Numbered from the stretch's first letter, positions 1-7,861 are shown. The stretch: DNA of 11,616 nucleotides from Terriglobia bacterium (GCA_030049455.1 JASIKV010000068.1:1-11616); one strand, 5' to 3'. The notes: generated by a model not told the origin, from the letters alone. Numbers and translations: made by a program.

Positions 1-461
1 TCATAGTCGTCCGGCCCGGTGCGCACGATGGTGGAGCGCAGCGTGCGCGCGGTTCCATCGGCCTCGACAATTTGGAATTCCTGCTCCAGGTGGTCGCCGG
101 TCATGGTGGCTTCGCCTTCGGTCAGGTTTCCCTCGTTGTCGGAGTAAAGGAAGGTGAATTTTTTCTTGGCGGGATGCCACGCGTACAAGCCCTCATACAC
201 GGGCGTCAGTTTCCCATCGATCAAAAACCAGGTGGTGAACTTCATCCCGCGATGATTCTCCGTCCAGCGCAATTTGCTCTCGACGTGAAAGGGCTTTCCG
301 TCCGGCCCCTTGTCGCCCTCCGCCGTCCATGTGCCACCGATCATCCAGGCGAGTTGGTCCATGGGATTCTCGGTTGCTGGCGGCATCTGCGAGCTGAGCG
401 GCCGTGCGAGCATCAGTAGAACCGCCACCAGTAAGACTCCTGCGCGATTTCTTGTGATCAT
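1..461 (-). CDS. Secreted lipocalin/DUF1579-like protein, 3' end outside the window
   Basis: About 153 codons are open from an ATG at 459-461 to the window edge without a stop, so the C-terminus is missing. A good Shine-Dalgarno (AAGGAGAC) lies about 7 bases upstream and decides the start. The N-terminus (MITRNRAGVLLVAVLLMLA, then PLSSQ) is a typical Sec signal peptide, so the protein is probably periplasmic. The mature part has LAWMIGGTWTAEG near residues 38-50, followed by alternating strands rich in W, T and F (KLRWTENHRGMKF, YEGLYAWHPAKKKFTFLYSD). This is the look of a DUF1579 or lipocalin-like beta barrel, in which the W-x-x-G-x-W element starts the barrel. Ligand and role are unknown. 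It lies 148 bases downstream of the TetR gene on the same strand, but a hairpin repeat separates them, so co-transcription is uncertain. The family call is by pattern only. Confidence 0.72.
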   Translation of the reverse strand, partial: MITRNRAGVLLVAVLLMLARPLSSQMPPATENPMDQLAWMIGGTWTAEGDKGPDGKPFHVESKLRWTENHRGMKFTTWFLIDGKLTPVYEGLYAWHPAKKKFTFLYSDNEGNLTEGEATMTGDHLEQEFQIVEADGTARTLRSTIVRTGPDDY

Positions 462-509
462 CTGCCTCGTCTCCTTGATTGCGAGTTTGACTCCGGTTGA
501 AATTTCTCG

Positions 510-582
510 GTAGGGGCGCCCCTTGTGGGTGCCCTGCCCGATGTTGCTGGAATTGAAGGGCAGGGACAAGCCCTGCCCCTAC
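510..582. repeat. Twin-hairpin GC-rich intergenic repeat, copy 1
   Basis: Two GC-rich arms in inverted orientation, 510-539 and 558-582, are separated by 18 bases. The arms share GTAGGGGC at their outer ends and GCCCTGCCC (or CCCTGCCC) at their inner ends. Each arm is also a hairpin by itself: 514-534 pairs GGGC-G-CCC with GGG-T-GCCC, and 558-578 pairs GGGCAGGG with CCCTGCCC around ACAAG. The unit therefore can form two adjacent small hairpins or one long one. It sits between the TetR gene and the downstream secreted-protein gene. It resembles REP/BIME-like palindromic elements and could end or stabilise the TetR transcript, but there is no T-tract. Confidence 0.7.
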
Positions 583-609
583 GGAATTCAAACTGACCCA
601 CTACGGATT

Positions 610-1230
610 TTACTGAATGGTTGACTTGCTTCTTTGCGCTCCCTCCGCCAGCAGCCTGTTGATATAGTCACGAAGCTGCGCGACGGAGGCGTCATAAGGT
701 TCCAGATTCTGATGTGCGCGCGCCTGCATCACCGCGCCCTCCATGACCGTCAGCACAAACACCGCCAGTTGTTCGCGATTCACATTGGCGGGAAAGCGGT
801 CCTTCGCTTCATCGAGGCACTTGCGGATCCAACCCCGCCAGCCTTCAAAGTTTTTGGCAATCTTTTCGCGCGCGCGCGGCAAATCATCGCAGACTTCCAG
901 CGCCAGATTCCCAATCGGGCAGCCGTGTGCGCAGCCGGTATATACCAACCCCTGGCGATAGCCGTCGAGAATGCCGAAGACGCGTTCGATGGGGTCGGTG
1001 ACGCGGGAGAACACCGGCTCGATCACGATCGGCCAGAGGAGGTTGACGTAGCGGTCCAGCACCGCCAGCAACAACTCCTCCTTGGTGCGGAAGAAGTGGT
1101 AAAGGCTGCCGCTGCGCGCGTGAGACTTCTCCGCCACGTCCGCCAGGCTGGTAGCTTCGTACCCATGCTCCCAGAAAAGCAGGCGAGCGGTTTCCACAAT
1201 CCGGTCACGAGTCGAGGAGGTAGCCGTCAT
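610..1230 (-). CDS. TetR/AcrR-family transcriptional repressor
   Basis: A 206-residue protein of normal TetR length. Residues 8-55 are the N-terminal helix-turn-helix domain: RDRIVETARLLFWEHGYEATS, then LADVAEKSHARSGSLYHFF, then RTKEELLLAVLDRY. This is the classic TetR signature with the recognition helix around SGSLYHFF. The C-terminal ligand-binding part contains TGCAHGCPIGNLALEV (about residues 98-113), a motif typical of the LmrA/YxaF-like TetR subgroup that controls drug efflux or detoxification genes. The ligand cannot be told from the sequence. The ATG abuts a perfect palindromic operator and has no Shine-Dalgarno, which points to autorepression and to a weak or non-canonical initiation. 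No efflux pump or reductase target is in the window; the divergent DUF885 gene starts 278 bases away and the secreted-protein gene lies downstream. TetR family is certain; subgroup is likely. Confidence 0.95.
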   Translation of the reverse strand: MTATSSTRDRIVETARLLFWEHGYEATSLADVAEKSHARSGSLYHFFRTKEELLLAVLDRYVNLLWPIVIEPVFSRVTDPIERVFGILDGYRQGLVYTGCAHGCPIGNLALEVCDDLPRAREKIAKNFEGWRGWIRKCLDEAKDRFPANVNREQLAVFVLTVMEGAVMQARAHQNLEPYDASVAQLRDYINRLLAEGAQRSKSTIQ

Positions 1231-1231
1231 C

Positions 1232-1251
1232 TTAGTTGGTCAACCAACTAA
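1232..1251. promoter_or_regulatory. Palindromic TetR operator
   Basis: TTAGTTGGTCAACCAACTAA is a perfect inverted repeat with 9-bp arms (TTAGTTGGT / ACCAACTAA) and a 2-bp centre. It ends one base before the ATG of the TetR gene and lies just downstream of that gene's predicted -10 box. Size, symmetry and position are what a TetR dimer needs for autorepression. That this repressor binds it is inferred from position. Confidence 0.8.
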
Positions 1252-1260
1252 TATTCAAAT

Positions 1261-1289
1261 ACAATAAAAACAACAACATATATTGTCAA
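1261..1289 (-). promoter_or_regulatory. Sigma-70-type promoter of the TetR gene
   Basis: On the minus strand a consensus -35 TTGACA (1284-1289) is followed after exactly 17 bases by TATTGT (1261-1266, 4 of 6 matches to TATAAT). The surrounding 1250-1300 is strikingly AT-rich against the GC-rich genes. Transcription would begin near 1254, so the 20-bp operator covers roughly +3 to +23 and the leader is only about 24 bases. Confidence 0.65.
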
Positions 1290-1342
1290 CAAAATTATTT
1301 TCGAGCCTAAGCACTGAATTGAGCAAAGGCCCTGCGGGCTGT

Positions 1343-1369
1343 GGAAAAACCCTTGGAGCGGGCTTTTCC
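1343..1369. repeat. Intergenic stem-loop
   Basis: GGAAAAACCC (1343-1352) pairs with GGGCTTTTCC (1360-1369) with one mismatch around a 7-base loop. A short GCCC-TGC-GGGC hairpin (1329-1339) lies just before it. It sits in the 278-base divergent gap between the TetR and DUF885 genes. No gene is visible in that gap. The hairpin could be part of a dispersed intergenic repeat; no role is evident. Confidence 0.45.
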
Positions 1370-1475
1370 GTGAATCAATCGATTACCTTGCGATGTCGTG
1401 ATGGCATCAGGCCCAACCCGCCCATGTTGGTTCCCCGCCGTGGATTCAAATTCTGCCATGGCGTTTTTTTCTGCC

Positions 1476-1500
1476 AACAGTCCCTTGCCTCTGCTACCAT
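1476..1500 (+). promoter_or_regulatory. Weak extended -10 promoter, possibly leaderless start of the DUF885 gene
   Basis: TACCAT (1495-1500) is preceded by TG at 1492-1493 (TGcTACCAT), an extended -10. CTGCCA at 1471-1476, 18 bases upstream, matches TTGACA at 4 of 6 positions. Transcription would begin near 1507, two bases before the chosen ATG at 1509. This agrees with the absence of a Shine-Dalgarno there. The match is weak and the call is tentative. Confidence 0.3.
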
Positions 1501-1508
1501 CACGCCCC

Positions 1509-3263
1509 ATGCGAATCTGCCTCAGCCTCCTTTTTCTCATCAACGTGGCCGGAACGGCGTTTGCTCCTGTCGATCAACCCATTGCGGACCGCCTGGCGGC
1601 GCAGAACGCCTTGTTCGATGAGCAATACGAGTCCGACCTCAAAAACTTTCCTGAGCGCGCCACGGCGTTCGGCGACTATCGTTACAACGATCAGCTCACC
1701 GATCACTCTCTGGCCGCAATCGCCAGGCGTGATGAAATCGACCGGGGGTTTCTCGAGCGCATTCAAGCCATTGACACCGCGGGGTTTTCCGACCAGGATC
1801 AACTCTCCCACGATTTGCTGATTCGGGTGCTTCAGCAACGCATTGCCGACTTCGACCTGAAGGAATTCGAGATGCCGGTGAACCAGCAGAACGGGATTCA
1901 TACGGAACTCGCCGATTTGCCGCTCGCCGTGCCGCTTGATTCCGAGAAACATTACGAAGACTACATCGCGCGGCTTCACCAGATTCCCCGCGCGCTCGAT
2001 CAGACCACGGAAGTGCTTCGCGCCGGCATGAAAGACAACCTTATGCCCGTGCGCTTCCTGATGGAAAAGCTGCCGGGCCAGTGCCAGGGCATCATGGATG
2101 CCGACCCTTTCCTGATACCCACCAAAAAGTATCCTGCCGGCATTCCAGCCGAAGATCAGGAGCGCCTGACGCAGCAAATCAAGGAGACGATTGACACAGA
2201 CGTCTTCCCCGCCTACAAGCGCTTTGCGGAATTCGTGCGCACGGAATACGCGCCGCACGGGCGCACCACGCTTGCCATTACTTCTCTTGCCGACGGCCAG
2301 AAGCGCTATGAAAACGACATCTACGGCCGAACCACCACACACCTGTCTGCGGAGGAGATCCACCAAATCGGGCTGAGGGAGATGCAGCGCATTCAGGGCG
2401 AAATGCTGGTGATTGCGAAGAAGGAGGGATTTGACGATCTCGCCTCGTTCCGTGCCTCGCTGAAGTCGAATCCAAAATACAAACCCACCTCCTCCGAGCA
2501 GATTCTCGATGACTTCCGCCACTACATTGCGCAGATGCAGCCCAAGCTTCCCGAGCTTTTCACACTGCTGCCGAAATCGCCCGTCACGGTCGAGGCCATT
2601 CCGCCCTTCCAGGCTGCGGCGGCAACCCATTACGTGATCGGCACTCCCGACGGCAAGCGTCCCGGCCGGGTGGTGGTGGCCACTTCCAACTTTGCCGATC
2701 GCACGCTGATCAACGATGAGGCCATCGCCTATCACGAAGGAATTCCCGGGCACCACATGCAACTCTCCGTCCAGCAGCAGTTGACGGGGTTGCCCAAATT
2801 CCGCCTGCACAGCCTGGGGTTCAACGCTTATGTGGAAGGCTGGGCGCTCTACGCCGAAGAGCTGGGGAAGGAAGTGGGGTTTTATCAGGACCCGGTTTCG
2901 GACTACGGCCGGTTATCCTCTGAGCTCTTCCGCGCCGTCCGGCTGGTGGTGGACACGGGGATTCATGCGCAGGGCTGGTCACGCGACCAGGTGGTGGATT
3001 TTTTCCGCAAGTCCGGCGCGGTGGATGAGCCCACGATTCAGTCGGAGACCGACCGCTACATCTCCTGGCCCGCGCAGGCCCTTAGCTACAAACTTGGCCA
3101 ACTCAAGTTCCGGGAGCTTCGCGAACGCGCGCGAAAAGAGCTGGGACCGAAATTCGACCTGCGCAAGTTTCACGACGAAATGCTGAACGGCGGAACCCTG
3201 CCGCTCGACCTGCTGGAAGCCCGCACGGAGAAGTGGATCGCCGAACAGAAGGCCTTGCCGTAG
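1509..3263 (+). CDS. Exported DUF885-family protein, putative metallopeptidase
   Basis: 584 residues from the ATG at 1509. This start gives a clean signal peptide (MRICLSLLFLINVAGTAFA) and is preferred to in-frame ATGs at 1398 and 1458, which would put an unrelated Pro/Ser stretch in front of it. No start has a clear Shine-Dalgarno. The mature protein follows DUF885 throughout: ATAFGDYRYND early, then AYHEGIPGHHMQ with H409, E410, H415 and H416, then YVEGWALYAEELG with E443 about 30 residues later. In this family the HEGxPGHH motif plus a downstream Glu is thought to bind a metal as in zinc peptidases, so a secreted peptidase or carboxypeptidase-like hydrolase is the best inference. The substrate is unknown. 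Length is usual for the family and the ORF is intact. It stands alone on the plus strand, convergent with the isomerase gene. Confidence 0.9.
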   Translation: MRICLSLLFLINVAGTAFAPVDQPIADRLAAQNALFDEQYESDLKNFPERATAFGDYRYNDQLTDHSLAAIARRDEIDRGFLERIQAIDTAGFSDQDQLSHDLLIRVLQQRIADFDLKEFEMPVNQQNGIHTELADLPLAVPLDSEKHYEDYIARLHQIPRALDQTTEVLRAGMKDNLMPVRFLMEKLPGQCQGIMDADPFLIPTKKYPAGIPAEDQERLTQQIKETIDTDVFPAYKRFAEFVRTEYAPHGRTTLAITSLADGQKRYENDIYGRTTTHLSAEEIHQIGLREMQRIQGEMLVIAKKEGFDDLASFRASLKSNPKYKPTSSEQILDDFRHYIAQMQPKLPELFTLLPKSPVTVEAIPPFQAAAATHYVIGTPDGKRPGRVVVATSNFADRTLINDEAIAYHEGIPGHHMQLSVQQQLTGLPKFRLHSLGFNAYVEGWALYAEELGKEVGFYQDPVSDYGRLSSELFRAVRLVVDTGIHAQGWSRDQVVDFFRKSGAVDEPTIQSETDRYISWPAQALSYKLGQLKFRELRERARKELGPKFDLRKFHDEMLNGGTLPLDLLEARTEKWIAEQKALP

Positions 3264-3280
3264 ACGGCGTTCGCCAGGGG

Positions 3281-3306
3281 AAGGGCGGGGCTTCAGCCAC
3301 GCCCTT
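3281..3306. terminator. GC-rich hairpin between convergent genes, possible bidirectional terminator
   Basis: Arms AAGGGCGGGGCT (3281-3292) and AGCCACGCCCTT (3295-3306) pair over 12 positions with one mismatch and a 2-base centre. It lies 18 bases after the DUF885 stop and 41 bases after the stop of the oppositely oriented isomerase gene, an ideal place for a shared terminator. It lacks a T-tract in both directions, so it may equally be a single-hairpin relative of the repeats at 510-582 and 5284-5334. Confidence 0.45.
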
Positions 3307-3346
3307 CCGGAAGTCCGTAAATTGCCCCTACGAATGCAACAAATTG

Positions 3347-4213
3347 CTAGCTCTCCAGCGCCTTCTTGCAATACTCGAAGCACTTCTTGACCTCGGCAAT
3401 GGTGTCCATGCCCGGCGTTCCGTATTCATACTCGATGTTGGCGGGAATCTTCCAATGGTTGTCGCGCAGCAAGTGCAGCACAGGAATGATGGGCGTGTCG
3501 CCTTCGCCGAGGGGCAGGTTGGCTCCGTGCTGACCCTTCTTGCGGTCCTTGATGTGCAGCGTAACGATCTTCGCGTGGTACTCCTTAAGAAACGCAACCG
3601 CATCGCCGCCCGCGGCAGTGAAGTGCCCGATGTCGAGATTAATGCCGAGGTAGGGTGAAGCGCCCTTCAGCCCCCGTTCAAAAGTTTCAGGAGTTGAGAA
3701 CTCATCGGGATTGTCGATGCCCGAGTGCCCGTGAAATCCCACCATGATCTTGTATTTCTGCGCAAACTTGTCGACGGTCGGCGCCACGCTGACATTTGCG
3801 GAGGAAGTGATGTACTTCACTCCCAGCGCCCTGGCGATCTGAAAGCCCCGATCGAATTGCTCGTCGGTGTATCCCTTGCGGAAGGCGTAGGTGTAGGCGT
3901 AAATCAATACCCCCGCGTCGTCGTACTTCTTGCGGAGCGCCTTGAAGTGATTCACCAGTTCCTCGCCTTGAAGATCACCGGGCTCGCCGCCGCTGGAAAG
4001 TTCGCACTCGCCCAACCCCACCGTTACGAAGGCCTGAAGAATGGCATCCTCAGTTTTGAGATCGCGAAAGGAGTAGCTTTGCGCGCCGACCTGCACTCCC
4101 CGGATAACCGAGTTGATCATGTGCGCGCCGCGCGCCACGCGCCCTGCCACCAGCGTCCCCGCAGATCCTGCCAGGATGAGTTTGCCTGCCTCGCGCCTCG
4201 AAATTGGAGCCAT
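3347..4213 (-). CDS. Tat-exported sugar phosphate isomerase/epimerase-like TIM-barrel protein
   Basis: 288 residues, ATG start with AAGGGGG about 6 bases upstream. The N-terminus has a twin-arginine signal: SRREAGK (residues 5-11) followed by LILAGSAGTLVAG, so the protein is probably exported already folded. The rest is a xylose-isomerase-like TIM barrel (AP endonuclease 2 superfamily). Visible landmarks are VGLGECELSSGG (65-76), GFHGHSG (159-165), INLDIGH (191-197), LHIKDR (219-224), PLGEGD (234-239) and NIEYEYG (259-265). D194, H220 and a Glu of IEYEYG are in the places where this superfamily binds its divalent metal. The substrate cannot be read; relatives act on inositols, keto-sugars and sugar phosphates, and exported ones are common in bacteria that degrade plant polymers. 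It appears monocistronic with its own promoter. Family is secure, specific activity unknown. Confidence 0.92.
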   Translation of the reverse strand: MAPISRREAGKLILAGSAGTLVAGRVARGAHMINSVIRGVQVGAQSYSFRDLKTEDAILQAFVTVGLGECELSSGGEPGDLQGEELVNHFKALRKKYDDAGVLIYAYTYAFRKGYTDEQFDRGFQIARALGVKYITSSANVSVAPTVDKFAQKYKIMVGFHGHSGIDNPDEFSTPETFERGLKGASPYLGINLDIGHFTAAGGDAVAFLKEYHAKIVTLHIKDRKKGQHGANLPLGEGDTPIIPVLHLLRDNHWKIPANIEYEYGTPGMDTIAEVKKCFEYCKKALES

Positions 4214-4252
4214 AAATTCCCCCTTATATAAATTCCGTCAAATTGCGGATTG

Positions 4253-4281
4253 AGTATAAGCGGGCGCATGCCCGCTCGCAA
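4253..4281 (-). promoter_or_regulatory. Promoter of the isomerase gene with a palindrome filling the spacer
   Basis: Minus-strand TTGCGA (4276-4281, 4 of 6) and TATACT (4253-4258, 5 of 6) are separated by exactly 17 bases. The spacer is almost entirely the inverted repeat AGCGGGCGCATGCCCGCT (4259-4276, 7-bp arms, 4-base centre). A protein bound there would block RNA polymerase, so the palindrome may be an operator; it may also be a dispersed repeat unit that happens to lie here. The leader would be about 32 bases. Confidence 0.5.
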
Positions 4282-4373
4282 GGTCTAATGGCCTGCTGAA
4301 TTGTTCCGGAAAACCTGAATTCCCCAGGCGGACGCGGCCCAGGAAGAGCTTGAACCCCGGAGTGCAGTGAGGC

Positions 4374-4407
4374 GCACAGAGGAAATTTACTGCGTAATTT
4401 TCTGTGC
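4374..4407. terminator. AT-rich imperfect stem-loop downstream of the 4449-5255 gene
   Basis: GCACAGAGGAAATT (4374-4387) pairs with AATTTTCTGTGC (4396-4407) with a 2-base bulge or mismatch around a short loop. It lies about 40 bases past the stop of the minus-strand secreted-protein gene, where a terminator is expected, but no T-run follows. The rest of 4282-4448 shows no gene that I can support. Confidence 0.35.
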
Positions 4408-4448
4408 TTTGCGGGGTGGGAAGTTTTCTTTGTCAATCTCCACGAGGT

Positions 4449-5255
4449 TCAAAACGGAATATCATGTTCGTCCACCAATTGCATCCCCGCGGCAGTAAGC
4501 TGGTAGGTGGCCTGGTGGCGCGGAGGTTTTTCCCCTCTTTCCACCGCGTGTACGTACTCATCTTCCTTTAAATAGCGGATGACGACTTTGTCCTTCAGCA
4601 CGTCCATCCTGCCGTCGTAGATGTCCTGGCTTTGCCAAAGCGATTTCAGGTTTTTTCCATCGAAAGAGTAGAGAGATACGGAAATGCGATCCTGGCTCTT
4701 TCCCACGCGCGTACCCCAGACCAGGAATCGCATATCGTCCCAGGCATACTGGGGAAGGTTCACAAAGTGCATATCAACGTGCGGAACAAAATTGGTGAGT
4801 GTCAGGAATTGCGTTTTCCCGCCGCTGCTGGAGTAAATCGCCAGCACGTTCTGCCGGTCGTAGGCGCTCCAGCTCAGGGTATATCCGGCGCCGAGGATCG
4901 TTTGGCCTTTCCAGGATTGCTGAAAGGTCGCCGGCAGGGCGTCGAGCGGATAGTGGAAGAGCGAAAAAACGCTTTCGAGTTCACGGCGCGTCTCCACATC
5001 GGTTGGCGTGCGATTCGCCGCCCATTCCGTCATGTGATCGATGACCAATTTTTGAATTTGGCTGGTGATGGGTCCGGCGTCTTCCAACGACACACCGCCA
5101 AGTTGCTTCGCCAAGTTGAAGATCTGTACAGGCAGGCCGCCGGGCGCGGGCGTGGTCTCCTTTTTCGTCTGGGCGACACCCGGGTGCAGGAGTCCCGTCG
5201 CCAGCGCCAGCATCACAAGACGCCGTGGAAGCTTCTTTCTCAAAGGTTGAGTCAC
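4449..5255 (-). CDS. Secreted protein of unknown family
   Basis: 268 residues, intact, not recognised. The start is a GTG at 5253-5255 with only a weak GGAAA about 7 bases upstream. It is supported because it gives a complete signal peptide: a basic n-region (LRKKLPRRL), a hydrophobic core (VMLALATGLL) and a likely cut after GVAQ near residue 29. After a short Lys/Thr/Pro linker there is a helical region (about 40-90, including SQIQKLVIDHMTEWAANR) and then a beta-rich part with GYTLSWSAYDRQNVLAIYSS and LYSFDGKNLKSLWQSQDIYDG. The latter resembles a blade-like segment seen in proteins that report on dose or colour of a value, but I see no family motif. There is no C-terminal anchor. It is bounded upstream by a twin-hairpin repeat, so it is probably transcribed apart from the dehydrogenase gene. 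Confidence 0.82.
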   Translation of the reverse strand: MTQPLRKKLPRRLVMLALATGLLHPGVAQTKKETTPAPGGLPVQIFNLAKQLGGVSLEDAGPITSQIQKLVIDHMTEWAANRTPTDVETRRELESVFSLFHYPLDALPATFQQSWKGQTILGAGYTLSWSAYDRQNVLAIYSSSGGKTQFLTLTNFVPHVDMHFVNLPQYAWDDMRFLVWGTRVGKSQDRISVSLYSFDGKNLKSLWQSQDIYDGRMDVLKDKVVIRYLKEDEYVHAVERGEKPPRHQATYQLTAAGMQLVDEHDIPF

Positions 5256-5283
5256 ACTTTTTCCATTCTTGCAGAAAGATAGT

Positions 5284-5334
5284 TGGGGCAGGCCTCGTGC
5301 CTGCCCATTGAGGGCGGCAGCGAGCGCCGCCCCA
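5284..5334. repeat. Twin-hairpin GC-rich intergenic repeat, copy 2
   Basis: Two 23-base arms (5284-5306 and 5312-5334) lie inverted around ATTGA. Both arms read TGGGGC at the outer end and GCCC at the inner end. Each arm is itself a hairpin: GGGCAGGC / GCCTGCCC around CTCGT, and GGGCGGC / GCCGCCC around AGCGAGC. The design matches copy 1 at 510-582. It starts 3 bases beyond the dehydrogenase stop and ends about 30 bases before the next gene, so it could insulate the two transcription units. Confidence 0.7.
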
Positions 5335-5337
5335 GCG

Positions 5338-6294
5338 TCATCGCATATCCAGCAAAACCTTCAAAACAGAATTCTGATTCAAATACTTAAAGGCTTCAAG
5401 ACCTTGATTGAGCTGGAACGTTTTAGTAATCAGCGGTTCGACCCTTACCCGCCCGCGCCGGAGCAAATCGAGCGCCGGTGCAAAAAGTCCGCAACGAGAG
5501 CCGAGCAGGGTCACCTCATCCACAACGAGTTTGGTGGCGTCAAAATTCGCCGCGCCGTGAAATGTGGATTTCATCACCAGCGTGCCGCGGGGCTCGACCA
5601 GACGCAGCGCCTCGCCAAGGCCGCGGGGCGAACCGGTCGCATCCACCGTGACAGGGAAACTGCCGGCGGCAAGCTCGTTCGTGCCTTCGGTGGAAACGCT
5701 GACGCACCAGGATTTCGCCAAAGCCATTTTCCATTCGTGACGGCCGATGAGCGTCACGTCCGCGCCCGCCTGCTTGAGCACCTGCGCCACCAGAAGCCCC
5801 AGGCGTCCGTCGCCGATGAGCGCGACCCGCGTGCCGGGAGCGATGGTCATTTGTTCCAGAATTTCGCACGCCGCCGCCACGGGCTCTGTAAAAACCGCGG
5901 CCTGGTCGGTGATTTCTTCAGGTACCTCGTGCAGATTCGCCTCCGGCAGGGCAACAAACTCCGCGAACGCGCCCGGGCGATTCACAATTCCCATCACCGT
6001 TCTGGCGGGACAATGCCGGCCCAGACCCCTGGCGCACCATGAGCAATGTCCGCAGGCGAGATTGATTTCCCCCGCGACGCGTTTGCCCATCCATTTGGGG
6101 TTGCCGCACTCGACCACGCGGCCCACGAATTCATGGCCGGGAATACCGCGAAATCCCGAATACCCCTTCAGGATCTCGCGGTCCGTGCCGCAGATTCCCG
6201 CCATCAGGACCTTGATCAGCGCCTCGCCGGGAGCGCGCACCGGCATGGGGACTTCGCGCAATGAAAGTTCAGTGTCGAAGTAAAGAGATTTCAT
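5338..6294 (-). CDS. Zinc-dependent medium-chain dehydrogenase (alcohol/threonine dehydrogenase-like)
   Basis: 318 residues, ATG at 6292-6294 without a clear Shine-Dalgarno. It is a GroES-like plus Rossmann MDR enzyme, oxidising an alcohol or polyol with NAD(P). Catalytic zinc ligands: C35 in GICGTD, H54-E55 in GHEFVG and E137 in FTEPVAAA. The structural zinc loop is complete, C81, C84, C87 and C95 (ACGHCSWCARGLGRHC). The nucleotide fold starts at LIGDGRLGLLVAQ (159-171). At 318 residues it is about 20-30 shorter than typical sorbitol or threonine dehydrogenases, close to the short MDR_like group. The substrate is unknown. It lies 83 bases downstream of selA on the same strand, so it may be the second gene of a selA operon. 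All key residues are encoded as Cys, with no in-frame UGA, so it is not a selenoprotein. Confidence 0.93.
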   Translation of the reverse strand: MKSLYFDTELSLREVPMPVRAPGEALIKVLMAGICGTDREILKGYSGFRGIPGHEFVGRVVECGNPKWMGKRVAGEINLACGHCSWCARGLGRHCPARTVMGIVNRPGAFAEFVALPEANLHEVPEEITDQAAVFTEPVAAACEILEQMTIAPGTRVALIGDGRLGLLVAQVLKQAGADVTLIGRHEWKMALAKSWCVSVSTEGTNELAAGSFPVTVDATGSPRGLGEALRLVEPRGTLVMKSTFHGAANFDATKLVVDEVTLLGSRCGLFAPALDLLRRGRVRVEPLITKTFQLNQGLEAFKYLNQNSVLKVLLDMR

Positions 6295-6303
6295 TTAAGA
6301 AGT

Positions 6304-6324
6304 TGTCCGTCATCAGTTTTCAGT
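6304..6324 (-). repeat. Heptamer array, left half of an inverted pair
   Basis: Three tandem 7-base units read on the minus strand: ACTGAAA (6318-6324), ACTGATG (6311-6317), ACGGACA (6304-6310). They lie in the gap between selA and the dehydrogenase gene and are the inverted counterpart of the units at 6387-6414. Confidence 0.6.
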
Positions 6325-6377
6325 TTGAATGCAGAGATTGGCCAAAAGTTGCCAGGGTGTCATGGCCCAAGGCGTTT

Positions 6378-7826
<1,449 letters not shown>

Positions 7827-7861
7827 TTCAACACACCCCTTTATACCCGTCAACTTTCCGA

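Noticed and set aside
1500..2810. A 436-codon minus-strand open frame opposite the DUF885 gene.
   Set aside because: It is the antisense shadow of a well-supported gene in GC-rich DNA and shows no motifs of its own.
4224..4436. A 70-codon minus-strand open frame between the isomerase gene and the secreted-protein gene.
   Set aside because: No family resemblance, no ribosome site, it overlaps the isomerase promoter and leader, and its composition is that of non-coding sequence.
5312..5340. UGA stop of the dehydrogenase followed at once by a stable stem-loop, with an open frame beyond, near selA: a possible selenocysteine codon with a SECIS-like element.
   Set aside because: The protein is already complete for its family at this UGA (ends KVLLDMR), the hairpin belongs to a repeat seen elsewhere, and the read-through sequence has no redox motif.
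7840..7845. Minus-strand TATAAA as the -10 box of selA.
   Set aside because: Transcription would start downstream of the AAAGGGG ribosome site, and no acceptable -35 lies at 16-18 bases.
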